NCBI RefSeq assembly: GCF_000264295.1
Contig: NZ_AJXT01000004.1
Location: 434,001 to 498,000, forward strand
Direction of reading: 5' to 3'
DNA length: 64,000 bases
From: Rhodanobacter spathiphylli B39
Lineage (GTDB): Bacteria > Pseudomonadota > Gammaproteobacteria > Xanthomonadales > Rhodanobacteraceae
Made by a program: the position numbers and the translations under genes. This document shows positions 10,525 through 18,711 of the stretch, in pieces. Every line of letters starts with the position of its first letter. Position 1 is the stretch's first letter. The notes below the pieces were generated by a model. That model was not told the DNA's origin. It made no database searches and saw only the letters and a program-made list of their open reading frames with translations.

Positions 10525-12420
10525 GTGAGCAAGACGATTCTTCTCGACGGCAGCAGCCTGACGCGTGCGCAGCTGGTGGCGGTGGCGCGGCAGGGGGCGT
10601 CGGTGGCGCTGGATCAGGCGCAACTCGCACGCGTGCAGCGCGCCGCGGATTTCCTCGCCGAAAAGGTCAGCTGCGGGGAGCCGACCTACGGCGTCACCAC
10701 CGGCTTCGGCAGCAACGCCGACAAGCTGCTGGGCGCGCACCGCGTGCGCGACGAGCTGCCGGTCAGCCACGCCGGCGCGCCGGAGGGCACGCTGATGGAG
10801 GAACTGCAGCACAACCTGATCATCACCCACGCGGTTTGCGTGGGTAAGCCCTTTGGCGAGGACGTGGTGCGGGCGATGTTGCTGATCCGCATCAACACCT
10901 TGATGCGCGGGCACTCGGGCATCCGCGTCAGCACGCTCGAAGCGTTGACCGCGATGCTCAATGCCGGCGTGGTGCCGGTGGTGCCGGAGAAGGGTTCGGT
11001 GGGCGCCAGCGGCGACCTGGCGCCGCTGTCGCATCTGGCGATCGTGCTGCTGGGCGGCGGCGAGGCGTTCCATCGCGGCGAGCGGATGAGCGGTGGCGAG
11101 GCGCTGAAGCGCGCCGGACTCCAGCCGATCCGCCTGTCGTTCAAGGAAGGCCTGGCGCTGAACAACGGCACCGCGCAGATGCTGGCCACCGGCGCGCTGG
11201 CGCTGGACACGCTGGAGGCCTTGCTGGATACGGCCGACGTGGCGGCGGCGATGACACTCGACGCGTTCGCCGGCCGCAGCGGCGCGCTGCGCCCCGAAGT
11301 GCACGCCCTGCGCCCGCATCCGGGGCAGGTGGACGTGGCGGCGCGCGTGCGCGAGCGGCTGGCCGGCTCGACCCTGCTCGACATTCCGTATCACCTGGTG
11401 CCGCGCTTCAAGTCGTGGACTGCCGAGGCGTGGAGCGAACCGGACGACCAGGCGCTCAGCTTCGACATCGGCTGGGACTGGGTGCCGGCCAACCAGCGCC
11501 ACGGTCGCGAGGCGTTCTACAGCCGCTTCCTGCCGTTCAAGGGCGGCAAGAAACACCAGCCACAGGATGCCTACAGCCTGCGCTGCATGCCGCAGGTGCA
11601 TGGCGCGGTGCGCGATGCGTGGGCGCAGGCGTGCCGGGTGTTCGACATCGAACTGAACTCGGTCACCGACAATCCGCTGATCTTCCCCGACAACGACGAT
11701 GCGCAGTTCATCGAGGAGCAGGTGATCTCGGCCGGCCACTTCCACGGCATGCCGCTGGCGCTGGCGATGAGCTACGTGAAGGCGGCGATCCCGGTGCTGG
11801 CGTCGATCTCCGAGCGCCGGCTCAACAAGCTGGTCGACCCGGCCACGAATGATGGCTTGCCGGCCTTCCTCACCGGCAACGAGGATGGCACCGATTCCGG
11901 TTTCATGATCGTGCAGTACACCGCGGCGGCGCTGGTCAACGACCTGGCCACCCGGGCGCATCCGGCCAGCGTGTACTCGGTGCCGACCAGCGCGAATGCC
12001 GAGGACCACGTCTCGATGGGCGCCAACGAGGCGCGCCACGTGCTGGAGATGATGGAAGACCTCGGCCACGTGCTGGCGCTGGAGCTGTACACCGCGGCAC
12101 AGGCGCTGGACTACCGCCAGGAGATGCTCAACGCGGCGCGCCGGCTGGCCACGCGCGGGGGCTGGCAGGCGCTGGCGGCGAAAATCGCCAACGCGCCACG
12201 CGAAGACCAGCCGCATCATCCGCAGTTCGTCGCCGAGGTGCAGCAACTGGCCGCGGCACTGGCCGGTGCGGGCGATTTCCACGCCGGCGCCAGCGTGCGC
12301 GAAGCCCATGCGACGTTGCGCGGGCAGATCGGCTTCATGCATCGCGACCGCGCGATGGACGGCGACATTCGTGCGGTCTGCGCACTCGTGCGGGATGGCG
12401 CGTTCCGCGCCGGCCACTGA
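10525..12420 (+). CDS. MIO-type aromatic amino acid ammonia-lyase (HutH-like, extended form)
   Basis: 631 residues, long compared with HutH (about 510). The MIO-forming triad Ala-Ser-Gly is at 161-163 in GSVGASGDLAPLSHL. YGVTTGFGSN, LALNNGTAQM and AYSLRCMPQVHGAVRD are also present, so it should eliminate ammonia from an aromatic or imidazole amino acid. The residue pair that helps set substrate in this family reads Thr-His (NLIITHAVCVG), closer to Ser-His of histidine lyases than to Phe-Leu of phenylalanine lyases. About 55 extra residues (about 285-345, including FKSWTAEAWSEPDDQ) interrupt the usual core. GTG 10525 is taken as start because GGAG lies nine bases upstream; an in-frame ATG at 10474 falls in repeat-like DNA. 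No hutU, hutI or hutG gene is nearby, so histidine catabolism is not supported by context. Confidence 0.82.
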   Translation: MSKTILLDGSSLTRAQLVAVARQGASVALDQAQLARVQRAADFLAEKVSCGEPTYGVTTGFGSNADKLLGAHRVRDELPVSHAGAPEGTLMEELQHNLIITHAVCVGKPFGEDVVRAMLLIRINTLMRGHSGIRVSTLEALTAMLNAGVVPVVPEKGSVGASGDLAPLSHLAIVLLGGGEAFHRGERMSGGEALKRAGLQPIRLSFKEGLALNNGTAQMLATGALALDTLEALLDTADVAAAMTLDAFAGRSGALRPEVHALRPHPGQVDVAARVRERLAGSTLLDIPYHLVPRFKSWTAEAWSEPDDQALSFDIGWDWVPANQRHGREAFYSRFLPFKGGKKHQPQDAYSLRCMPQVHGAVRDAWAQACRVFDIELNSVTDNPLIFPDNDDAQFIEEQVISAGHFHGMPLALAMSYVKAAIPVLASISERRLNKLVDPATNDGLPAFLTGNEDGTDSGFMIVQYTAAALVNDLATRAHPASVYSVPTSANAEDHVSMGANEARHVLEMMEDLGHVLALELYTAAQALDYRQEMLNAARRLATRGGWQALAAKIANAPREDQPHHPQFVAEVQQLAAALAGAGDFHAGASVREAHATLRGQIGFMHRDRAMDGDIRAVCALVRDGAFRAGH

Positions 12421-12445
12421 TTCGACTTTCCAGGAAATACATCTC

Positions 12446-12844
12446 ATGAGCCTGATCCAGACCCCGGTGTCCTACGGCGAACTGATCGACAAGATCACCA
12501 TCCTCGAAATCAAGTCGCGCCGCATCGCCGACGAGGCGAAACTGGCCAACGTGCGCAACGAGCTGGACCTGCTCAATGCCACCTGGGCCAACGATGCCGC
12601 CTCGCAAACCGATATCTCGGACGAGCGCGCCCGCCTGCTGGCGGTGAACGAGCTGCTGTGGGACATCGAGGACAGGATCCGCCTGAAGGAGCGCGCCCAG
12701 GCGTTCGACCAGGAGTTCATCGAGCTGGCGCGCGCGGTGTATTTCCGCAACGACGAACGGGCCGCGTTCAAGCGCGAGATCAATCTCAAGCTCGGCTCGC
12801 AACTGGTCGAGGAAAAGTCGTACCAGGATTACCGCGCGGTGTAA
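12446..12844 (+). CDS. DUF6165 family protein
   Basis: 132 residues, soluble and mostly helical, starting MSLIQTPVSYGELIDK. The charged heptads (ITILEIKSRRI, VRNELDLLNATW, IEDRIRLKER) suggest an antiparallel coiled coil. AGGAAA precedes the ATG. It is 25 bp after the ammonia-lyase gene, and its stop is 3 bp from the convergent glycosyltransferase stop. The family often accompanies surface-polysaccharide genes, which fits the neighbours (glycosyltransferase, Kdo kinase), but no biochemical function is known to me. Confidence 0.78.
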   Translation: MSLIQTPVSYGELIDKITILEIKSRRIADEAKLANVRNELDLLNATWANDAASQTDISDERARLLAVNELLWDIEDRIRLKERAQAFDQEFIELARAVYFRNDERAAFKREINLKLGSQLVEEKSYQDYRAV

Positions 12845-12847
12845 TGC

Positions 12848-13900
12848 CTACAGAAGCCCCGTATCGCGCGCCGCAGCCTCGTAGCGTTCGACCACGTCGT
12901 CGACGCTGATCAGGTCCATCACGCCGGGCTTCTCGATCTTGCTGCCCCAGGGAAGCTCGCTGGCCGGCTTGCCCAGATACTTGTGCGCCGCCTCGTCGTA
13001 TTTGTTCACGCACCAGCGGCGGTCGGAGTACGGTCCGGAGCGATCCGGATTGCTCGCGGCGTGCAGGCCCAGCACCTTCGTGCCCACCGCGTTGGCCATG
13101 TGCATCGGGCCGGAGTCGGGAGTCAGCAGCAGCTGCGCCCGGCCCAGCATCGCCAGCAGCTTCTTCAGCGTGTCCTTGCCGGTGAGGTCGAGCGGCGGGC
13201 GCTGGCAGGCCGCCAGCACCCCATCGGCCATCGCCCGTTCGCCGGCGGAGGGCCCGCCGATCAGCGCCACGCGCCAGCCACGGGTGGCGGCATGATCCAT
13301 GACCGCCGCGTAGCGCTCCGGCCGCCAGTTGCGCAGCGCGTGACTGGAGGTGGGACTGACCAGCAGGGTGGGCACGTCACCGGGCAGCTGTTCGGCGGCC
13401 CACGCATGCGCCTCGTCCGGGATCGGTATGTCCCAGCGCACCCGGGTCTGCTTCAGGCCGAGCGGCTCGCAGAAACTGCCGATCGCATCGAGCACGTGTT
13501 CGCCACTGCGCGCAGGGATGCGCTCGTTGATGACCAGCCCGTGCAGATCCTTCGAACGCGCGCGGTCATAGCCGACGCGGCGATCGGCGCTGATGCCCAG
13601 GCTCAGCAGGTTCGAGCGCATCGCCACCTGCATCTGCAGCAGGGCATCGAAGCGCCGTCCGCGCAGCGCCGCGTGCACCGCGCGCATGCCGGCCCAGCCG
13701 GCGGCCTTGTCGAAGGTGACGAACTCCACGCCGGGCAGGTCGCCGACCAGCTTGCGTTCGAGCTTGCCCACGATCCACGTCAGCGACGTGTCCGGCCATG
13801 CCTGCTGCAGGGTGCGCAGCAGCGGCACCACGTGGGTGACATCGCCGATGGCGGAGGTGCGCAGCAGGCAGATCGAGGCGGGTGTCGGGTTCGGGGTCAT
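12848..13900 (-). CDS. Glycosyltransferase family 9 (heptosyltransferase-like)
   Basis: 350 residues, start taken at ATG 13900 (MTPNPTPASICLLRTSAIGD). The N-terminal ICLLRTSAIGDVTHVVPLL is the typical GT9 beta-strand/loop. The C-terminal nucleotide-sugar site shows LLVSPTSSHALRNW and LLTPDSGPMHMANAVGT, and HAASNPDRSGPYSD is also family-like. GT9 enzymes such as WaaC/WaaF add heptose to the lipopolysaccharide inner core at the cytoplasmic face of the inner membrane. It is divergent from the Kdo kinase gene with a 35-bp gap and convergent with the DUF6165 gene. The exact sugar cannot be read from sequence. Confidence 0.88.
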   Translation of the reverse strand: MTPNPTPASICLLRTSAIGDVTHVVPLLRTLQQAWPDTSLTWIVGKLERKLVGDLPGVEFVTFDKAAGWAGMRAVHAALRGRRFDALLQMQVAMRSNLLSLGISADRRVGYDRARSKDLHGLVINERIPARSGEHVLDAIGSFCEPLGLKQTRVRWDIPIPDEAHAWAAEQLPGDVPTLLVSPTSSHALRNWRPERYAAVMDHAATRGWRVALIGGPSAGERAMADGVLAACQRPPLDLTGKDTLKKLLAMLGRAQLLLTPDSGPMHMANAVGTKVLGLHAASNPDRSGPYSDRRWCVNKYDEAAHKYLGKPASELPWGSKIEKPGVMDLISVDDVVERYEAAARDTGLL

Positions 13901-13935
13901 GGGGCCTGGGTTAGAATCGTGGGCATTCACCGGGC

Positions 13936-14667
13936 ATGATGATGCAGGAACGAACCCACAACGATGCCGAAGGCGCGATTCTGTTCGACGCGACGGTGTC
14001 GTCACAAGTCGGGCAAGAATGGTTCGCCGCGGATTACTGGGGCGAGCGCGGTGCGTTGCGGACGCAGTCGGGTGGCCGCGGTGGTGTCGCGATCATCACC
14101 ACGCCGATCGGCGAGTGCGTGCTGCGGCATTATCGCCGCGGTGGCCTGGTGGCGGCACTGATGGGTGATCGCTACCTGTGGACGGGCGCCGCGCGCAGCC
14201 GTCCGTTTGCGGAATTCCGCCTGCTGGCCGAGATCGCCCGACTGGAGTTGCCAGGCCCGGCCGTGGTGGCCGCGCGCTATCGCCGGCATGGTCTGTTCTA
14301 CAGCGCCGACCTGATCACCCGCCGCATCGCCGACGCGCAGACCCTGGCCGAATGCCTGGCAAGCGGGCGGATGGACGGCGAACTGGCCGAAGAAGTCGGC
14401 GCGCTGGTGGCACGCTTTCACCGCGCCGGCGTCTGCCACGCCGATCTCAATGCGCACAATGTGCTGGTGACGCCGGAGCAGCTGTACCTGATCGACTTCG
14501 ATCGCGGACGCATGCGCATTCCCGCCGAAAGCTGGCAACAGGCCAATCTGCAACGCCTGCGCCGTTCGCTGCTCAAGCTGGGCGCTGCTGCCGCGGGCGA
14601 AGCGGCGTTCGAGGAAACCCTCTGGCAACCCCTGCTGTATCGCTACGGGCGTACGCTCAATCCATGA
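13936..14667 (+). CDS. kdkA: 3-deoxy-D-manno-octulosonic acid (Kdo) kinase
   Basis: 243 residues, starting MMMQERTHNDA. It has a protein-kinase-like lipopolysaccharide kinase fold: CVLRHYRRGGLVAALMGDRYLW (nucleotide-binding lobe), catalytic loop HADLNAHNVLV and metal-binding IDFDRGRMR. This pattern is that of KdkA, which phosphorylates Kdo on lipid A precursors in bacteria with a single Kdo, such as Haemophilus and Xanthomonas. It is divergent from the GT9 gene and its stop overlaps the next ATG (ATGA). A TAGAAT in the 35-bp divergent gap could serve as a -10 box. Confidence 0.9.
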   Translation: MMMQERTHNDAEGAILFDATVSSQVGQEWFAADYWGERGALRTQSGGRGGVAIITTPIGECVLRHYRRGGLVAALMGDRYLWTGAARSRPFAEFRLLAEIARLELPGPAVVAARYRRHGLFYSADLITRRIADAQTLAECLASGRMDGELAEEVGALVARFHRAGVCHADLNAHNVLVTPEQLYLIDFDRGRMRIPAESWQQANLQRLRRSLLKLGAAAAGEAAFEETLWQPLLYRYGRTLNP

Positions 14668-15422
14668 ACTGGCATCTGAATTTTCTCGGCGTGGGCGCGG
14701 CGCACGCGGCGGAGCTCGGCTCCTCCGCGGCGGTGCTCGAGCGCGATGGTGTGCCCCTGCTGCTGATCGATTGCGGCCCCGACACGCTGGACCGCTACAT
14801 GGCGACCTACGACGCGCTGCCGTCGGCCATCTTCATCACGCACACCCACATGGATCACGTCGCCGGGCTCGAGCGACTGTTCATCAAGTTGTGGTTCGAC
14901 GAACACCTGCGCGGCAACACCCGCCTCTTCCTGCATGCCGGCCTGATGCCCTGGTTGCAGGCGCGGGTGGCCGATTATCCCGGGGTGCTGGCCGAGGGCG
15001 GCGTGAACTTCTGGGAAGCCTTCCGGCTGATCCCGTGCACGCGCGGATTCTGGCTGGACGGTTTGTGGTTCGACGTGTTCGCCACCCGCCACCACGTGCC
15101 GGGAACCTCGTACGGACTCGCCCTGGATGACTGCTTCGCCTATACCGGCGACACCCGGCCGATCCCCGAAGTGCTGACGCGCCATGCCGGTGGTGCGGCA
15201 CTGATCGCCCATGACTGCAGCCTGGTCGGCAACCCCTCGCACACCGGCATCGACGACATCGAACGCGAATACCCCCGGGCACTGCGCCGGCAGATGATTC
15301 TCTACCACTACGGCAGCGCTGCCGATGGTGAAGCGCTGGCCGCCCGTGGTTATCGTGTGGCTGCCACGGGCGAGCGTGTTGCGCTGGCGCCACCTTCTGC
15401 GTCTCGCGCTGATGCTGGCTGA
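14664..15422 (+). CDS. Metallo-beta-lactamase fold hydrolase
   Basis: 252 residues. The zinc-binding HTHMDH is at residues 60-65, with later ligands in TRHHVPGTSYG, the Asp of YTGDTRPIPE and the His of ILYHYG. The overall layout (IDCGPD before the first motif, TGDT near the end) is closest to RNase Z/phosphodiesterase-type members of the fold, not to antibiotic-degrading lactamases. It overlaps kdkA by 4 bp, so it is part of the same transcript. The substrate is unknown; a phosphodiester or cyclic phosphate is a reasonable guess. Confidence 0.83.
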   Translation: MNWHLNFLGVGAAHAAELGSSAAVLERDGVPLLLIDCGPDTLDRYMATYDALPSAIFITHTHMDHVAGLERLFIKLWFDEHLRGNTRLFLHAGLMPWLQARVADYPGVLAEGGVNFWEAFRLIPCTRGFWLDGLWFDVFATRHHVPGTSYGLALDDCFAYTGDTRPIPEVLTRHAGGAALIAHDCSLVGNPSHTGIDDIEREYPRALRRQMILYHYGSAADGEALAARGYRVAATGERVALAPPSASRADAG

Positions 15423-15435
15423 GCGACCTGGTCGC

Positions 15436-15464
15436 TTGCCTGTATCCGAGCCTGCGGCTATCCT
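15436..15464 (+). promoter_or_regulatory. Putative sigma-70 promoter for tRNA-Ser
   Basis: TTGCCT (15436-15441), a 17-bp spacer and TATCCT (15459-15464), four of six consensus matches in each box. The predicted start near 15471 lies about 45 bases before the tRNA. Confidence 0.4.
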
Positions 15465-15516
15465 TCCGCTTCTTTGTCGGGCAACGCATGCCTGGCAGAG
15501 GCGGTTTCACCCATGC

Positions 15517-15606
15517 GGAGAGGTGTCCGAGTGGTTGAAGGAGCACGCCTGGAAAGTGTGTATAGGGTAAAACCTATCGCGGGTTCGAATCCCGCTCTCT
15601 CCGCCA
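15517..15606 (+). tRNA. tRNA-Ser (anticodon GGA)
   Basis: 90 nt including encoded CCA. The acceptor stem GGAGAGG/TCTCTCC, anticodon loop CTGGAAA (GGA), a long variable arm typical of serine tRNAs and T-arm GCGGGTTCGAATCCCGC are visible. It is the first of the tRNA-Ser/4.5S RNA/dnaX group. Its 3' end is duplicated 134 bp downstream. Confidence 0.96.
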
Positions 15607-15741
15607 GTGAGTGAAACCGTACGACGCAGGCTGAGGTTCGACAAATTCGTCTGGAACGAATTTGGACAGCCGCAGGCTGGCCCCTCGCGGAGCTAGGGGT
15701 GAGGTCCAGGATGGGCCGAGCAATCCCGCTCTCTCCGCCAG
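15588..15741. repeat. Direct repeat of the tRNA-Ser 3' end flanking a 114-bp spacer
   Basis: The last 19 bases of the tRNA plus one base (15588-15607) recur exactly at 15722-15741. This tRNA-end duplication is the pattern left by site-specific integration (attL/attR), here with only 114 bp between. The spacer has an 8-bp hairpin (AAATTCGT/ACGAATTT) and a repeated GCAGGCTG, but no ORF. It could also be a partial tRNA duplication. Confidence 0.62.
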
Positions 15742-15815
15742 AATTCGAGTAGTGCGACAGCCTTGACGGGCTGGCGCAACAGCAAGACAACCAAGCGATA
15801 TCGGTTGACGTCCAT

Positions 15816-15926
15816 GGTGGCCCCGTCGGTCCCCCCGCGACGATAGTTCGCAAACTCCGCCAGGTCCGGAAGGAAGCAACGGTAGCGAATGATTCGGGTG
15901 CCGGGGTGTGGCTGGCGGGGCCGCCG
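15816..15926 (+). ncRNA. ffs: Signal recognition particle RNA (4.5S RNA)
   Basis: The conserved domain IV sequence GGTCCGGAAGGAAGCA (near 15863) is followed by ACGGTAGCGA. The ends pair as one long helix: GGTGGCCCCG at the start against CGGGGCCGCC at the end. The position between tRNA-Ser and dnaX is a frequent arrangement in gammaproteobacteria. It partners with Ffh to target membrane proteins. Ends are estimated from pairing and could be off by a few bases. Confidence 0.93.
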
Positions 15927-16001
15927 CCATTTCGGGCGTGCCGTTACTGACTTGGCCGCCCCGACTTGGCACAATCGGTCTTTGCCCCAACGTTGGTAGC
16001 C

Positions 16002-17669
16002 ATGTCCTATCAAGTACTCGCCCGCAAGTGGCGTCCGCGCAAGTTCGCCGAACTGGTCGGGCAGGAACACGTGGTGCGTGCGCTGACCAACGCGCTTGAT
16101 ACCGGCCGCATGCACCACGCGTACCTGTTCACCGGCACCCGCGGCGTCGGCAAGACCACCATCGCGCGCATCTTCGCCAAGTCGCTGAACTGCGAGCGCG
16201 GCCAGTCGGCCGATCCATGCGGCGAGTGCTCGGTCTGCGTGGCGGTGGACGAGGGGCGCTTCGTCGACCTGCTGGAGATCGATGCGGCCAGCAATACCGG
16301 CGTGGACGACGTGCGCGAGGTGATCGAGAACGCGCAGTACGCGCCGTCGCGCGGCCGCTTCAAGGTGTACCTGGTCGACGAGGTGCACATGCTGTCGAAG
16401 AACGCGTTCAACGCGTTGCTGAAGACGCTGGAAGAACCGCCGCCGCACGTGAAGTTCCTGCTTGCCACCACCGACCCGCAGAAGCTGCCGGTCACGGTGC
16501 TGTCGCGCTGCCTGAAGTTCAACCTGAAGCGGCTGCTGCCGGAGCAGATCTCCGGCCAGATGCGGCACATCCTGGGCGCCGAGAACATCAGCTACGACGA
16601 CAGCGCGATCGGTGAGCTGGCGCGCGCCGCCGACGGTTCGCTGCGCGATGGCCTGTCCTTGTTGGATCAGGCGATTGCCTACGGCGGCGGTGCGTTGCAT
16701 GCCGACGACGTGCGCACCATGCTGGGCAGCGTGGCGCGCGGACAGGTGCTGGGCGTGCTCGATGCGCTGGCCGCCGGCGATGGCGAGCGGCTGCTGGTCG
16801 AGTGCCGGCAGATCGCGTCGTATTCGCCGGATTTCGGCGGCGTGCTGGACGACATCGCCAGCGTGCTGCACCGCCTGCAACTGATTCAGCTGATCCCCGG
16901 CTATCGCCCCGACGAAGCCAGCGAGGACGACGGCGAGCTGGCGTCGCTGGCCGAACGCATCGCGCCCGAAGACGTGCAGCTGTACTACCAGATCGCCACC
17001 TCGGGCCGGCGTGATCTCGCGCTGGCACCGGATGCGCGCACCGGTTTCGAGATGGCCCTGCTGCGCATGCTGGCGTTCCGTCCCGGCGACGGCGCGCCGT
17101 CGGCGCGCGTCGAGCGACCGGCGAGCAGTCAAGCCGCCGCGCCGCGCCCGCCCGCGCCTGCGCGTGCTTCCGCGACGCCGGCACGTGCAGTGGAAGTTTC
17201 TGCTCCACCGGTAGCCGCTGCGCCCGCGCCCGCGGCAGCCGTTCCCGTGACACGCGACGCCGATGGCCTGCCCGATTGGGAATCGCTGATCGAGCGCGCC
17301 GGCCTGCGCGGCCCGTTCAGCGTGCTGGCGCAGAACGCCATCCTGCGTGAACGCGACGGCCAGACCCTGGTGCTGGCCCTGCAACCGGCACACATGAGCA
17401 TGGCGGTCGAGCCGATGGTCAGCCAGATGGAGGAGCGCATCGGCAACGCGCTGGGCGAGCGCATCAAGCTGCGTTTCGTGAGCCAGAACCAGGCCGCCGC
17501 CGCGCAGACCCCCGCGGCTCGCGCCGCGCAGGCACGCAACAGCGCACAGGCCGCTGCCGAGCAGGCGATCGAGGACGATCCGCTGGTGCAGACGCTGAAG
17601 CGCGATTTCGGCGCACGCGTGGTGCCGCAATCCATCAAGCCCTTTGACAACGAATCCGGAGCCAGGTGA
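16002..17669 (+). CDS. dnaX: DNA polymerase III subunits tau/gamma
   Basis: 555 residues, the clamp-loader ATPase of the replisome. MSYQVLARKWRP is the usual N-terminus. Walker A GTRGVGKTT is at 45-53, zinc-binding cysteines at 64, 73, 76 and 79, Walker B LVDEVHML, and the sensor region LSRCLKFNL. An Ala/Pro-rich linker (about 375-420) leads to the tau C-terminal domain. The ATG at 16002 is chosen because an upstream in-frame ATG at 15966 would add an unrelated 12-residue leader. No A-rich slippery heptamer as in E. coli dnaX is evident, so a frameshifted gamma form is not supported. The stop overlaps ybaB (TGATG). Confidence 0.96.
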   Translation: MSYQVLARKWRPRKFAELVGQEHVVRALTNALDTGRMHHAYLFTGTRGVGKTTIARIFAKSLNCERGQSADPCGECSVCVAVDEGRFVDLLEIDAASNTGVDDVREVIENAQYAPSRGRFKVYLVDEVHMLSKNAFNALLKTLEEPPPHVKFLLATTDPQKLPVTVLSRCLKFNLKRLLPEQISGQMRHILGAENISYDDSAIGELARAADGSLRDGLSLLDQAIAYGGGALHADDVRTMLGSVARGQVLGVLDALAAGDGERLLVECRQIASYSPDFGGVLDDIASVLHRLQLIQLIPGYRPDEASEDDGELASLAERIAPEDVQLYYQIATSGRRDLALAPDARTGFEMALLRMLAFRPGDGAPSARVERPASSQAAAPRPPAPARASATPARAVEVSAPPVAAAPAPAAAVPVTRDADGLPDWESLIERAGLRGPFSVLAQNAILRERDGQTLVLALQPAHMSMAVEPMVSQMEERIGNALGERIKLRFVSQNQAAAAQTPAARAAQARNSAQAAAEQAIEDDPLVQTLKRDFGARVVPQSIKPFDNESGAR

Positions 17670-17992
17670 TGAGAGGACAGATCGGTCAGCTGATGCAGCA
17701 GGCCCAGCGCATGCAGGAAGACATGAAGCGCGCGCAGGAGGAAATCGCCAAACTGGAAGTCACCGGCAGCGCCGGCGGCGGCCTGGTCAGCGTGGTGATG
17801 ACCGGCGCCCACGAAGTCCGCCGCGTGCAGATCGACCGGCAGACCTTCGCCGACGATCCCGAAATGGCCGAAGACCTGGTCGCCGCCGCGATCAACGACG
17901 CGGTGAACAAGGTGGCCCAGGTCAGCAAGGATCGCCTCGGCGGCGTCACCGCCGGCATGAACCTGCCGGCCGGCTTCAAGATGCCGTTTTGA
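17669..17992 (+). CDS. ybaB: YbaB/EbfC family nucleoid-associated protein
   Basis: 107 residues starting [20 protein letters not shown]. An amphipathic helix is followed by the family signature [21 protein letters not shown] and a C-terminal [11 protein letters not shown]. It forms dimers that bind DNA. It overlaps the dnaX stop and precedes recR, the conserved dnaX-ybaB-recR order. A GTG one codon earlier (17666) is possible. Confidence 0.95.
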   Translation: MRGQIGQLMQQAQRMQEDMKRAQEEIAKLEVTGSAGGGLVSVVMTGAHEVRRVQIDRQTFADDPEMAEDLVAAAINDAVNKVAQVSKDRLGGVTAGMNLPAGFKMPF

Positions 17993-17994
17993 GG

Positions 17995-18084
17995 CTGGGA
18001 ATGGGGAATCGGAACGTCAAGAGCATGAAACGCCTCGCTCCGCTTCTGCCATTCCCGATTCCCGATGCCCCATTCCCGGATATT
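17995..18084. repeat. Intergenic repeat of GGGAATCGG/CCGATTCCC type
   Basis: The 94-bp gap between ybaB and recR is almost filled by mirrored arms: GGGAATGGGGAATCGG near 18000 and, inverted, CATTCCCGATTCCCGATG and CCCCATTCCC at about 18050-18080. Such GGGAATNGGGAAT arms are a common dispersed repeat in Xanthomonadaceae and relatives. It encodes nothing; as RNA it could form an irregular hairpin between two co-transcribed genes. Confidence 0.7.
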
Positions 18085-18086
18085 GC

Positions 18087-18686
18087 ATGAGCGGCTCCCC
18101 ACTTCTTGCCGAACTGATCGAAGCGCTGCGCTGCCTGCCCGGGGTAGGCGGCAAGAGCGCGCAACGGATGGCCTTCCATCTGCTGGAGCGTGAGCGCGAT
18201 CGCGGTCTGAAACTCGCGGCGGTGATGGAACAGGCGATGCAGCGCATCGGTCATTGCGAGCGCTGCCGCAATTTCAGCGAAGAACCCCTGTGCGCGCTGT
18301 GCGCCAGCGCCACGCGTGACCGCCAGGTACTTTGCGTGGTGGAGTCGCCGACCGATCTGGCGGCGATCGAGCAGGCCACCGGTTTTCGCGGCCAGTATTT
18401 CGTGCTGATGGGTCGCCTGTCGCCGCTCGATGGCCTGGGGCCGGAAGAGCTGGGCCTGCTGCAGCTGAGCCAGCGCCTGGGCGAGGGCGAGGTCGAGGAG
18501 CTGATCATCGCCACCAACCCCACCGTGGAAGGCGAAGCCACGGCGCATTACCTGGCCCAGCTGGCCCGCGCCGGCGGCGTGCGGCCGACCCGGCTGGCGC
18601 ATGGCGTGCCGCTGGGCGGCGAACTGGAATACGTCGACCGCAGCACGCTGGCACACGCCTTCGGCGGTCGCCAGCTGCTGGACTGA
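18087..18686 (+). CDS. recR: Recombination mediator RecR
   Basis: 199 residues, full length. The helix-hairpin-helix [20 protein letters not shown], a four-cysteine zinc site (57, 60, 69, 72), a Toprim domain ([14 protein letters not shown] to [15 protein letters not shown]) and the Walker-B-like C-terminus [16 protein letters not shown] are all intact. With RecF/RecO it loads RecA at single-strand gaps. It follows ybaB across a repeat and precedes the HIT gene. Confidence 0.97.
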   Translation: MSGSPLLAELIEALRCLPGVGGKSAQRMAFHLLERERDRGLKLAAVMEQAMQRIGHCERCRNFSEEPLCALCASATRDRQVLCVVESPTDLAAIEQATGFRGQYFVLMGRLSPLDGLGPEELGLLQLSQRLGEGEVEELIIATNPTVEGEATAHYLAQLARAGGVRPTRLAHGVPLGGELEYVDRSTLAHAFGGRQLLD

Positions 18687-18711
18687 AGCCTTGATCCCGA
18701 GGGAGCCCGAC

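Noticed and set aside
10525-12420. Assignment as the histidase of a hut operon
   Set aside because: No hutU, hutI, hutG or hutC gene is adjacent, and the protein has an extra domain-sized insert; called generically as an ammonia-lyase.
16002-17669. Programmed frameshift in dnaX giving a gamma subunit
   Set aside because: No A-rich slippery heptamer with a downstream hairpin could be found by eye.
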